Shown: positions 23,890-34,960 of the stretch, one piece after another
Position numbering within the stretch: position 1 is the stretch's first letter
How the letters are laid out: each line of letters starts with the position of its first letter
NCBI GenBank assembly: GCA_020152595.1
Contig: JAIGNY010001912.1
Location: 2,605,001 to 2,669,000, forward strand
Reading direction: 5' to 3'
DNA length: 64,000 nucleotides
Source: Chiridota heheva
Lineage: Eukaryota; Echinodermata; Holothuroidea; Apodida; Chiridotidae
The notes under the pieces: model-generated
What the model saw: only the letters and a program-made list of their open reading frames with translations
Told to the model about the DNA's origin: nothing
The model's database searches: none
Made by a program: the position numbers and the translations under genes

Positions 23890-25608
23890 TAGGGATGCGA
23901 CTGTTATCGATTAACCAATAAACAATCTTTACTATTGTTTACCATTACAACATTTAGTGTTTTATTTGAACAAAAATTTGGAATCATATTTAATTCAAAC
24001 CATTTCTATACATCAACCACTTAGCATTCACTTTGAGAATCAAATTCTTCAAAGATAATCAATATTTTTTCCCTTTACAGCATCAATAACTTTGATTTGT
24101 CCGTCGTGACGAACTCAAAAGGTCATCAGAATACGAGCACAATACACAGTGTGCTAGGCCTAATCATCATTACAAACAATGCTAAGCCCATTTGCCAATG
24201 GCAATAATGTTATTCTATCCACCATTCTATTCAATCTGTATAGTGAAAATATCCTTAGAATGTCTTGTAATAATTCCTTAAATGCACCTACTGTAAGTCA
24301 ATATCGTGTCCACTTACATGGCTTTATAGCATAGATAATTGTGGATTATCTCTAAACTCTAGATGGGGCAGATGTCAGCCATCTTACCATTCACTGCTTA
24401 AACAAGGGAGCACTTGATCGACAATGCATCACACTGAACATTTATCTGGCCACATAATCCAGTAATGAAAGACGGAAGTCCGTAATCTTGATGGACATTT
24501 GTCAACAGAAAGTGTATTTATTGGGTATACAATTGGATTAAAATTTACGAATTCAATTATAATTTTGCTTGTTGAAGAAGTGTTCTCTTTTTAATAGGTA
24601 TTGAACAGAACATGTAATAGTTGCAACACCCTCTCCAAAATGGTCGTGGTAATAGCATACTTAATACTGATCGAACAGCTTATTTGTTCAATTCAATATC
24701 TTGATTCCGGCAGTCATTTGTGAATGGTTGTAATATTTTATTGAATGTCCTGTGTTTTTTGTTAGAAAGATGTGTTTGTTAACCCTTACTCTACCAGCAC
24801 TGTTTCGAAAATGCGCTCGGGAGGCGGGGCCAAAGACGGGGCACCCAAAACGGCGATAGTATCGCAGCGTGGTAGAGTAAGGGTTAATCAAGACGTGATT
24901 ATTGAAGGGTCCTCTGTCTTCCAGGCAGAAAAGTCGGGCCCCTTCCGCTTTCGGGACCCGCTGGGCCGCCCACCGGGATCATGCTACCTATATTTTCGGG
25001 TTGGCACATATGTCGCGGGTTGATTAACCCTTACTCTACCAGCACTGTTTCGAAAATGCACTCGGGAGGCGGGGCCAAAGACAGGGCACCCAAAACGGCG
25101 ATAGTATCGCCGCGTGGTAGAGTAAGGGTTAATCAAGACGTGATTATTGAAGGGTCCTCTGTCTTCCAGGCAGAAAAGTCGGGCCCCTTCCGCTTTTGGG
25201 ACCCGCTGGGCCACCCACCGGGATCATGCTGCCTATATTTTTGGGTTGGCCATATGTCGCGGGTTGATTAACCCTTACTCTACCAGCACTGTTTCGAAAA
25301 TGCGCTCGGGAGGCGGGGCCAAAGACGGGGCACCCAAAACGGCGATAGTATCGCCGCGTGGTAGAGTAAGGGATAAAGTAAATTGCTAGTTATCTTCTTC
25401 AAAATGAAGCAGATTTCTAACGCCACTCATGCTAATTGTTACTGTACTAAACAGGCCATGTACTGTACTGTATGTACACACATTGTGTGCAACAAGAAAC
25501 AAAATAACAATAGGCTTGATTTCAGACTTCTCCGCGTCTTATCGGTTAACCGATAAACGATCAATAAAGACTATTGTTTACTGAATTAACCAAAAATGCA
25601 CATCCCTA
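23890..25608. mobile_element. hAT-type element, inserted in a CA run
   Basis: Inverted ends: TAGGGATGCG at 23890 and, complemented, TAGGGATGTG at 25608. Both are followed inward by paired 'cgattaacc'/'ggttaaccg' and 'aaacaat' words. The flanks are 'acacacac' on both sides (23882-23889, 25609-25616), which fits an 8-bp duplication but is ambiguous inside a CA microsatellite. It splits one repeat module: the array on its left continues on its right with 'cataggttcctgat'. It carries the composite MITE array at 24779-25376. No transposase seen. Confidence 0.75.
24779..25376 (+). repeat. three-unit array of piggyBac-like MITE plus spacer, 244-245 bp period
   Basis: Three ~109-bp units, each bounded by TTAACCCTTACTCTACC and its complement (24779-24887, 25024-25132, 25268-25376), are separated by two nearly identical ~136-bp GC-rich spacers containing 'aagggtcctctgtcttccag'. 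Starts are 245 and 244 bp apart. The last border is ATAA rather than TTAA. The spacer is the one found inverted at 17795-17933. Units contain a short palindromic 'ggcgata...tatcgcc' core. No gene. Confidence 0.85.
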
Positions 25609-25654
25609 ACACACACACACACATACCACATAGGTTCCTGATGCTATCAAATTG

Positions 25655-26345
25655 GAACCAAAAACCACACACTAAATTTAATCAGATTCCAATCACAGTT
25701 CTAAAGATATCTTGGTGACAGACAAACTCACCTTAAAATGTCCCCACCCCTCCATTGGCACCCTTCCATGTTCCAATACGTCTCAAATATTAAGCACTTT
25801 TTCTTTCAGCAGTAACAAAACCACACCAAATTTAATCCCAAATCCAATCATCAGTTCTTGAGATACATGTATCTTGATGACGGACCAACAGAGGCAAAAA
25901 GATTTCCCAACACCCCATCTTCACTTCACCCTTCCCCTGTTCCAACATGTCTCAAATTTTAAACATTTCTTCCTTAAGCAGTAACAAAACCACACACCAG
26001 ATTTAATCAAAATCCAATTATCAGTTCTTGAGATATCTTGATGACAGACAAACAGGGCAATAACATGTCCCCACCTCCCATTTTCACCCTTCCCCTATTC
26101 CAATGTCTCAAATTTTAATTACTTCCTTAAGCAGTAACAAAACCACACACCAAATTTAATCCAAATCCAATCATCACTTCCTAAGATATTTTGATGACAG
26201 ATAAACAAACAGAGGCAAAAACATGTCCACACCCCCCATTTCAACCCTTCCCCACTTCCAATGTCTCAAATTTTAATCACTTCTTACGTAAGCAGAACCA
26301 AAACCACACACTAAATTTAATCCAAATCCAATTATCCAATTCAAA
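25655..26345. repeat. tandem array, about 152-170 bp period
   Basis: 'accacac(ac)(c/t)aaatttaatc' recurs at about 25661, 25831, 25990, 26142 and 26303. Between copies are 'agttcttgagatatcttgatgacagac', 'catgtccccacc' and 'ccaatgtctcaaattttaa' landmarks. Four full decayed units and a partial one. A 145-codon plus frame starting in it has no domain and is not called. Confidence 0.75.
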
Positions 26346-27508
26346 GTACAATTTTTGCCAAATTTTGGTTTCAAGAAGGCTAAAAAGCATGATAGTTTTT
26401 ACAATTTTTGTGCCAATAAAAGATGTAAATGATAGGGGCAGTCAGTATTTGACCAGAATTGGATGCATTGATGTCTTTTTAAGTTCCTCACAGGTTTTCA
26501 GGCAAAAGCAAGGGTCTGGAAGTATGGCAAGTAAGCTTCTGAAGGAAAAAAATCGTTTTTTTATTAAACGTTTGTACATTTTTTTGGTTTTCTCTATTTC
26601 AACCCATCTTTTTTTCATAAATCTTTAATATAACCCCCATCAAAAAGTTACATTTTCTAAAAAAACTATTCAAGCTTTTTCAAATGATACAAGAATCATT
26701 GCTGTGGACCTATTTGATAAAGTACATTTTTTTTCTTCAAATGTGCATGTCCAATCGGTCGTGCCACGACCACATGGGTCACGAAGGGTTAAAAAATTAA
26801 ATTCAAATTCCAAAGTATGACTGTTAAAGGTCTATAGATGCAATTAAAAAAACATTTGCTGAACTGCTTAAAATTTTGTTGAAAACTGACAATAAAAATG
26901 CTTTGGTGAAACTCAGGATTTAATTTGGTCATGAAACAATAACAAGAATAAGTATATGTATTTTTTCTTAAATATTTGTGATTTTTGTTGTTGTCTAAGC
27001 CCATGGTTCTACTAAAATATAATGTAAAATGTAATTAATTATTTTTCAATAGATTTTTTAAAGTTTTTTCCCCATGTTATCTTGATTGAGGATATGACCA
27101 AGTACTTACATATATATATATATAAATTATAAATTATATATATATATATATATATGACAAATCTTTTTCAGAGTCAGCAACAAAGAATTATGAAACAATG
27201 GATTTAAATGAGAAAATATTAAAGCCTACTGCTGATAAAATCATACATTTGCATTTTATTCTTTTAATAATACAAACTGGAATTCTAAAGGATGTTTACT
27301 ATCCATGAAATCTTCAACTGTTTTTTTTAATTTAATATTGTTTTTCAATAAATATTCATATTATCACTTCCTTTAATGTCTTAAGTCCTCCAGTCTGAAA
27401 AGATAATGAGACCAGGGAGCTGTCATCTAAATAACAGCTCGCGGTTGAGATCAAACAATATCAAAATGAGAAGATATTTATTTACATAGTGTGAGACAGG
27501 AGATGCTG
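26346..27508. other. no gene; AT microsatellite at 27108-27155
   Basis: AT-rich DNA with T-runs. A pair of TA runs with 'aaattataaatta' between them lies at about 27108-27155. No coding or element ends are recognised. Confidence 0.5.
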
Positions 27509-27516
27509 GCAGGTAT

Positions 27517-28080
27517 TAAGCTTGGGCAATATTCACCTTCAAATAATATCAATATATCGCTAGATTTATATTGAAATATCGATATGCAAATTGCAAGACA
27601 TCACATTGAAATAAATTTGGGGATACGGTATTTCTTTTAAGAAATTTAGATGCGATGTTTAAGGATTCAAAATCTCATTAATTGCAATTGCTCAACCATC
27701 ACAAATCATGAAAATTAACTTATATTATCGGCAATGCCCATAGCGGCCTGTACATACAGAGTACAGTACTGTATGTCCAAAATTAAGAATTTCCTGCCTG
27801 TGGAACATAATTTGAGGTAATATTTATTGAAATATTGATAACTTAATCAACGCTTAATATTATTGACTGCCTGCAAACTTTGATATTATCACAAATTACT
27901 AACTTCTTGTGGCTGTATAGTGAGGAAAGGTGCATGTTTGGTTGTCATGTTAACTTCATTATTAGTTCATGTATAGTACAATATCGGTGGAAAACATCAT
28001 ATCAATCTATCGATATGAACCTTAAACTCAAATGTCGACCATATCGATATGGGTCAATATCGAAATATCGTCCAAGCTTA
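27517..28080. mobile_element. hAT-type MITE, TAAGCTTGG ends, 564 bp
   Basis: The left end is TAAGCTTGGGCAATATT. The right end, complemented, is TAAGCTTGGACGATATT. Exact 8-bp duplications 'gcaggtat' lie at 27509-27516 and 28081-28088. Subterminal sequence is dense in 'atcgatat' words. This is the intact short member of a family that includes 10595-11072 and the long member at 29867-33507. No coding content. Confidence 0.88.
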
Positions 28081-28088
28081 GCAGGTAT

Positions 28089-28570
28089 AAACAGGAATCC
28101 AAAAAAACCAGATTTCTGGTTGTTCCCTGTGATGCCTTCCTACATGTACCTGCCAGTAGAGTAGATTCAGGCTGGTACAACAAAGATATTTCCATGTCCT
28201 TAGAGCTATATTTGTAGCTTTTTATCGCAAGCTTGGATACAAAGAGGGAATCTTATCTCAGAAAAAATCATAACATTGTGATGTTCTTATCTTTCACTTC
28301 ACATCCAGTTGTGGATCTTTTAAAATTAGGTATGTACTGTACACATTGTGTGTGTATGTGCTAGTCACTTCCAGGGTGGTTACTTATATTGAAAGTCAGT
28401 ATTTTCTAAATTTTAAATTACTGTCTATGTTAAATCGATATCTGGTCTTTAAAATGATGGTATGATGTAAGCTTCCTAGCTTTTCTCCTTATGGACAAAA
28501 GACACTGGCAAGTACAACATTCCATACTTTCCCCATGATACATTAAACATCCATGTTATGTGATTGATTA
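28089..28570. other. no gene; dispersed-repeat segment at 28150-28195
   Basis: The segment 'gattcaggctggtacaacaa' and its surroundings are complementary to 20945-20990. The remaining sequence is unassigned. Confidence 0.4.
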
Positions 28571-29012
28571 TCTCTTTTGATTCTAGGTTGCGAATTCTTG
28601 GTTTGACCCACTTGAGTTGAGAAGGGTACATGGCGATAGGATTCAGGTTTTTAATTTCCTATCTGGTAGTGATGCTAAGACTTCCTCTTATTTCTTGCAT
28701 ATTTCAGCTAATCCTCATGTGACACGTGGTAACAGTTTGAAGTTGACCAGACTTCTTACGGATAGATATACAGCGTTTTAGCTTTTCGCATAGAGTTGTT
28801 AATGAGAGGATTAGTTTAAGTGAGTGAATAGTTAGCTCCAATTCTGTTCACAATTTCAAGGTCTACATTGACAAGTTCTTTACTAACTCTGGACGTCTTT
28901 TTTTTTGTTGTTGTTGTTGTGGTGGTTGTAGTTTAAGTTTGGGCTTTTTATGGGGTGACTAACCCTTCTTAGCCCGTAATCTTGTTATGTTATATGTTAT
29001 GTTGTGTTATAC
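28571..29012 (+). mobile_element. CR1/L2-like LINE 3' end
   Basis: Collinear with 62688-63056: it starts at 'aggttgcgaattcttggttt' and runs through the 'ctaatcctcatgtgacacgtg' and 'ggatgactaaccctt'-like landmarks to a TTATG-repeat tail. It encodes RLRILGL-type C-terminal RT residues, then stops. 5'-truncated. A GTT-rich run near 28910 is internal. Confidence 0.8.
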
Positions 29013-29858
29013 ACTGTGTACAAAGTAGATCTACATTAATCAACCTTACAGGCTTACATCATACAGTGCTATAAATTTTCTATTTCCTCTTAAGAGCATT
29101 TTTGAAGTTTTACTCCGGCAAGCAATTAACATGTTTTCCATTGCTATAAATGTTGCAATCTATCATCATTAATGCAGAGATCAATCATCTTTATTGCATA
29201 CAGTACGTGGGTGGCAGAGCAGAACAAAACTTAAAGATGTTGACAACTTCTTGCAAACTCCTCCAATTAATAAAGTTGCTGAGACGGATGTGATGGAATT
29301 TCTTTCTGTTTATTTTTGTTTGCTCAATTGATTTATTTCCCACTCCTGAAAATCGAGGGGTACATGTTTAGAATTAGAACTTGATTACTATACTTACTTG
29401 CACATTAACTTCTTCACATGTCATTAACATCCAACAAACATTCATGTGAAGGGTGTGAGCCATACATACACAGAATGTTACATTTAAATACTGCACATGC
29501 TGAGAATGTTTATTTAGTCAGCTTAATACTTTCCGCTTCTTTCATTTACATTTCATAAATTTCATGTTGGATTTTAAAACCCTTGTTAAACTGAAATTAA
29601 GTGAAGTGCAGGTCAACTTTCCGAGCGTGGTCTGACAGGTTAAGAACTGGTACCAAACTGACCAAATACTGTTCACTTCTATCAAATAATTCTGAAGACA
29701 TTTTTAAAACTTTCCAAGTTTGCAGGATCTAGTTATAGTACCACAAATGTATGGAAATTCATTAACTGTTTAAATTTTCTTCCATACCAATTGAAATCCT
29801 ATCCTGTCTAAAATCTTTTTTTTTATACAGAATACACTGCCCCTAACCCCCTTCTCCA
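29013..29858. other. no feature recognised
   Basis: AT-rich sequence without recognisable genes. It ends in a CA-rich stretch that supplied the target site of the next element. Confidence 0.45.
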
Positions 29859-30330
29859 CACACAAATACACTTGGGCAATATATTGATATATTTTGATAT
29901 TGACCCATCTCGATATGGCCAATATTGAGTTCAAGGGTTACATCGATATATCTATATTATGTTCATCAATGATTATACACAATACAGTATATGGACTACT
30001 AAAGAGGTAAAAATGACTATCAAACATCCAAGTATTTTTCATTAAACAGCAACAAAAAGTTAATCAATTTTATTCATATCAAAGTTTCAGGCAGTCGATT
30101 ATAATAAAACTTTATTAAAACATCAATATTGTGAAAACAATTACCCCAAAATCCTTCCACGGACAAAAACAAAAACTCACGGATATACAGAAGTAGAAAG
30201 GCATTGCGCAATACTTCAACTTCATACTTGATGGCTTATGATGTTCAGACAACATTCTGATTTTTTAAATTTTATTAAACAGTCATTAATTGACAAATTA
30301 TTGACAAAACTATGAGGTTTTTCTCATTAC

Positions 30331-30735
30331 TTTGTTTGTTTGATGAGAGCTTAACGGCACCACGACAACGAGGGTCAAATTGTACCTGTGAGGTTAGATC
30401 ATTCTAGAGGTAGGAAGGAAAGGAAACGGGGAGAATGAGAGAAATACAAGAACAAAAAGTCAGAAAGCTGGGATTGAGAGAGGAGGTGCATGGGTGAAGA
30501 AAAAAAACATAGAGAGAGGGGGTGGAAGATATGGTTGTAGATGGAAGCATGATGAAGGAAGGATATGATTTTATCCTGAGGGTTTTTCTGGAAAAACTCT
30601 GCAATTGAATTGTGGGGAGCGAGGAAGCTCTGGGAAGGTTGTACAGGGGGCAAGCAAGGAGAACGTGATGGACTATGAGGGTACAATGGCAATTGTTGCA
30701 GAGGGGTTGGGGGGAGCCAATAAGGAGATTCTTTC
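30331..30735 (-). mobile_element. I-like LINE 3' end
   Basis: The minus-strand 3' end begins at the CAAA tail (complement of 'tttgtttgtttgatgag') and includes the 'gccgttaag' word, the purine-rich plus strand and the zinc-knuckle remnant region ('ggttgtacagggggcaagcaaggagaacgtgatgg'). 5'-truncated at about 30735. Inserted in the 3.6-kb hAT-like element. Confidence 0.8.
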
Positions 30736-32159
30736 AGAAAGTCTAAAAGTGACAGACCAGGCCCTACAGATCGATCAGATACTGTACACTATAAACTACA
30801 CACACAGTAACTACATATTATACTGTGTAGTTTCTTCTGAGTGACCGCACTCGTGTGAACATTAAGCAGACTAAAAATTGGATATTCTGTTTTATCTATG
30901 GACTTCTGAATTTACAGATGTCCATAAAATGCTACCAAAATAATGCCTTTGCAGTAGGACAATTATAAGAAGTAAATGAGATGTGAAATTTTAAAGAATT
31001 GGAGCCGTTTTCTGTCAGGCATACCAAATCACAACAAATTTGTTTAAAGATCTTATGCTAAGGCGCAAACTTTTTCAATGTTTCTGTGCTTAATCTTTTC
31101 AGAAAGGAACCATGTAAAAAACATTTTTTAAGCATAATAAGTGTTTACTTGAGGATTTATGAACATATTTGGAATAATTTCTGTTACTTTGTACAACAAT
31201 TTCTACTTCACTTTTTTTTTTGTGCTGCTCAACACGAGATTACCTTACACATAATTGGTAACTATTACTTATGTATGACGTCATATAATTAACTCATCAT
31301 ATACATATATGTAGGGATGAGATATTGTAGCCACTTTGCTGTATATGCACAGAACTGCCTATACCTCCTACACTACATGGCCTCCTTAATATTAGGAGGG
31401 CTAATGGGGCCGACCAGGCGTCTCATATGATGACCTCCTTTTCGGGGTTAGGGGTCATAAGTTTTTAAAGTGGGACAAAATTTGGCAATTTTTGCGTCTG
31501 TGTGTTTACGTAAGTGCATATGCAACAATTAATTTTGTGTCCCTTATAACTCAAAAAATGTAATACACACATGAACCAAAATTTTTGTCTTCAAGGTGTA
31601 GGTAGATGGGTACAAAGATCAAAGGTGACAGGTCAAAACGGACAAGCTTTTGGTGATGGCTGTATCTTTTGAAGGAATTACTTGGAATATTTACAAATTG
31701 CATAGGTGGATAGGGTTTAACATTCTAACAAAACTTCAAAATAATTGGAAGTCAAAGGTCATGGGTCAAAGGTCAAATAAGTGCTTTTCATGTAAAAAAT
31801 TTTGATTGCAAAATGGTGATGCAAAAAAAAAAAAACGCTTCACATAATTAGAACGTTCAGGAATATGGCTTAAAAAGTTTAGACAATAAAAAATACAGCT
31901 ACTGTATTAAAAATATTCGATAAACAAACCCATTAATAAACTCACTTGCCTTTAATTCACAAAATAATATCAAAATAAAAGAAGAAAAATTGGTTTGCTA
32001 TAACTTCAGATGACAAGCTTACTCAGATGAGAAAAAACAACAAATAGTGTCTGATAATAGCCTGACAGTGTATAAAAGTGTGTGTCAAGTAGGCCTACAT
32101 AAGTGCATGTTGCACACGCATTTCTCTTCATTCCGGTCTCCAAGTTTGTTCTAAAATTT

Positions 32160-32590
32160 AATATCACATTTCATTGTTAAAAGCTACAATTCAAGAATTA
32201 TTTACGTTCAAATTGATTAATTTCATACATTTCTTCATGATTTTATGTAATTTGTTTCGTTTTCTGTTCCGATTGAATTTTGTTAGTTTTATTGAAGCCC
32301 TGATGCCGATAAAACAGCAGCGTTGCGTTGTGTATCGTATGCGCTTTCCAGGAAATCCCTTTCAGTTTCTAAATTCTGTGTCATTTCATCATATTTTGTT
32401 TGATTTCTGAAACTAATTGCTACATGTATATCGCACTGAATCCTACGCTTTCTAAACTTCAATATCACAAATTCATCATTTAAAATCTACGGCTTTGGAG
32501 TTATTTACTTTGGAATACATTCATTTCATATATTTGTTTGTGATTTTATAGCATTTGTTTCGTTTTCTCTGTGGATGAAAAAGTTTTGAC
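32160..32590. repeat. diverged tandem duplication, about 300-bp spacing
   Basis: 'aatatcaca...ttcat...ttaaaa(g/t)ctac...gaattatttac...ttcatttcat...gattttat...atttgtttcgttttct' occurs at about 32160-32270 and about 32460-32575 with many substitutions. Noncoding. Confidence 0.6.
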
Positions 32591-32834
32591 CAAGTTTGCA
32601 AAAAAAGTCAAACCTATTATTCATTGTACAGCCTGTTGAATTTTGTACGTAACTTTATATAATTATTGTGTGTGAGCGATTATTTCCAGAACAATTATCT
32701 CGGCAACACGTAGTTTGATTTTGCTAATCAATAAGTTTGGATTGCTAATCAATTTTCAGGGACAAGTAGCAAAACTGCTAATCAAAGTTCCACAAACAAA
32801 TTGTTCCCTGAATTATTAAATTCAAATCAAAAAG

Positions 32835-33235
32835 TGCAAGACCTATACCAACCCTATGTTGTACCATGACACCTTGGTACATGAATTTGTCTCCTACAGA
32901 CTCTGGGGTTAAAAAGTCAAAGAGCTATTGAGCTTTTCCCCCCTATAGTTATAAAACGGTATGTGTGATGTGAGTAACCATGTGTCATACAAAGGGTGTG
33001 ATAAATGTGAAAAATTTCAGTTATTTCAGTGATTAGGGTCAAGGGTCAAATATGTGATTTTATGGGTAATTACAGGTACTGTATGTACTAATTTGTACAA
33101 TTTTTCTACCACTTTAAATTCTGAAAGTGCAAGACCTTTACCAACCCTATGTTGTACCATGACACCTTGGCACATGAACTTGTGTTCCTGTAGATTATGG
33201 GATCAAAAGGTCAAAGGTCAGTTTGTACTTCCATG
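32835..33235. repeat. direct repeat pair, about 290-bp spacing
   Basis: 'aagtgcaagacctataccaaccctatgttg' (in pieces) followed by 'taccatgacacctt' recurs at about 32832-32960 and 33126-33235. 'gtcaaaggtca' motifs lie nearby. Similar words occur at 31560-31800, suggesting a decayed repeat family inside the hAT-like element. Confidence 0.65.
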
Positions 33236-33515
33236 GACAGTACAATCCATCAACATGCCTAAAAAAGATAGCCAAGTCCATCTCAACATCTGCTTGTACT
33301 TAAGCTCCCATTGGCAGTAAAATCCATCAAAAGTCAAAGAGCTATAGTGACCCTGTTAGCTATTTCTCACACTATGCTGTACGCTTAAGGTGATGAGATC
33401 AGCAACTCCTGCATTGCTTTCTTGTTTGCATATCGATATTTTAATAACATAGATATTTTTCAAGCAATAAATCAATATTGTATAATGATCAATATCACCC
33501 AAGCTTACACACAAA

Positions 33516-34590
33516 TACACAGAAAAATAAAAAATTTCAATCCAAATTAACAGTGAAATGAACTACCATATCTATCCACAAAATATCCAGTCCTGTGGCC
33601 GAAGCAGGAATCCCTGGTCATAGCCCTGGCCAAAGCAGGGATCCTGGTCATAGCAGGGATCCCTGGTCATAGCAGGGATTCCTGGTCATAGCAGGGATCC
33701 AGCTCTTCAAAGAAGTATGAGTCACTGATACTTATCACAGAATCAGTCACATCATTCCAAGATTTATGAATGTATGAACATGAAAATCATTCAACTTAAG
33801 GACGTAAAATTAATCAAAGATTAATCAAAGATAAAACAGAATGCATACTTTCAAATCTTGGAGCAGAGTAATGAATGACAAGAATCTCTTGCAGTTGACA
33901 AGTGAGCAATTCTGTGGTGTAAATGAATTTGACATTGTAAGGGAGAGGGAAATGTAATCACATGGACATGTATGCTTGAAGGTTTCTATCAGTGTCAAAA
34001 GCTTTTGAAATCGCTTTTAGCTATGACTTGCTGTGCAGTTTCAAAGTTTCAATGTATACAAGGAAGCGACATATATGTCAACATTGATGAACATGGACCA
34101 TGAAAACAAATCATCACAACAATGACAAATTCAATCCCATTCTTTAGAGTAACACAAAAGTGGGTCTCCAGTAATAATTACACTTAATGCCACCTCTTTT
34201 CTTCTAAGAAAATATCACATTTTACTGGAACTAATCTAAAACTTTCAGATGGAATTCTGATTACAGCACCCCACAAAAACCTTATAAATGACCTCTATTA
34301 ACATCACGATCTGATCTATTGCAGATTACTGTAAGAGCAATCAGAAAAGGATGATAATTTATTCTATGCATTAAAAAAAATTGTAATGTGTACATGTGAA
34401 TTAAGCCTTTTTCCTGTGAAATACCAGAGGCAAGGATTTTGTGAAGATTAATTCTTTTTTAACAATGGCTTTTTTAAAATAAAATATTAACAAGAACTTT
34501 TAGATTTTTACCACTGCTTCATGGTAATTATCTAAATCGCTTCAAGTCTGCAAATTTTCAAATGCCACTTATGAAAGTGTTGTTGATGAA
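33516..34590. other. no gene; a 19-20 bp minisatellite at about 33600-33705
   Basis: 'agcagggatccctggtcat' is repeated about five times with small changes near 33600-33705. The rest of the interval shows nothing. Confidence 0.6.
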
Positions 34591-34960
34591 GCATAATCTG
34601 TTCAAACTGTCTTTATTCTCTAAAACTCAAGAAAATAGCAAAAATCCCATCTAGTCCAATTTCAATCTGGCCTTATTGAGCTTTCAAAATTCAGACTTTA
34701 AACATATGTCAATGTGTGCACCAAGAAGCAATCTGTTTCTAAACTGATAAATCATCACTTATCAACAGTTGCAATATGTTCAAACTGTCTTTTTCTCTCC
34801 AAAACTCAAGAAAAAAGAAAAAATCCCATCTAGTTCATTTTCAATCTGGCCTCATTGAGCTTTTAAAATTCAGACTTGAAACATATATATGTAAATAAAT
34901 ATATGTGCATCAAGAAGCAATGTTTTTAAACTGATAAATCATCTCTATCAACAGTTGCAA
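34591..34960. repeat. tandem duplication, about 180-bp unit
   Basis: Two units share 'tgttcaaactgtcttt', 'aaaactcaagaaaa', 'aatcccatctagt', 'tttcaatctggcct', 'ttgagctttt', 'aagaagcaat', 'actgataaatcatc' and 'caacagttgcaatat' in the same order. Noncoding. Confidence 0.8.

Larger units (their letters stand above)
29867..33507. mobile_element. long hAT-like element, TAAGCTTGG family, 3.6 kb
   Basis: The right end, complemented, reads TAAGCTTGGGTGATATTG. The left end reads TACACTTGGGCAATAT and then follows the 27517-28080 family inward ('gatattgaccca', 'atatcgatatggcc'-like, 'gagttcaagg'). The 8 bp 'cacacaaa' flanks both sides (29859-29866, 33508-33515). Inside are an I-like 3' fragment (30331-30735) and decayed duplications. 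No transposase DDE or zinc-finger motif can be seen, so it is either non-autonomous or too decayed. Confidence 0.75.

Noticed and set aside
22730..26345. CRISPR-like array
   Set aside because: The periods are about 297 and 160 bp with degenerate units and no short constant repeat with unique spacers; the genome is eukaryotic.
26191..26628. 145-codon plus-strand frame
   Set aside because: It starts in the 160-bp tandem array and runs into unique AT-rich DNA, with no family resemblance and a composition typical of noncoding DNA.
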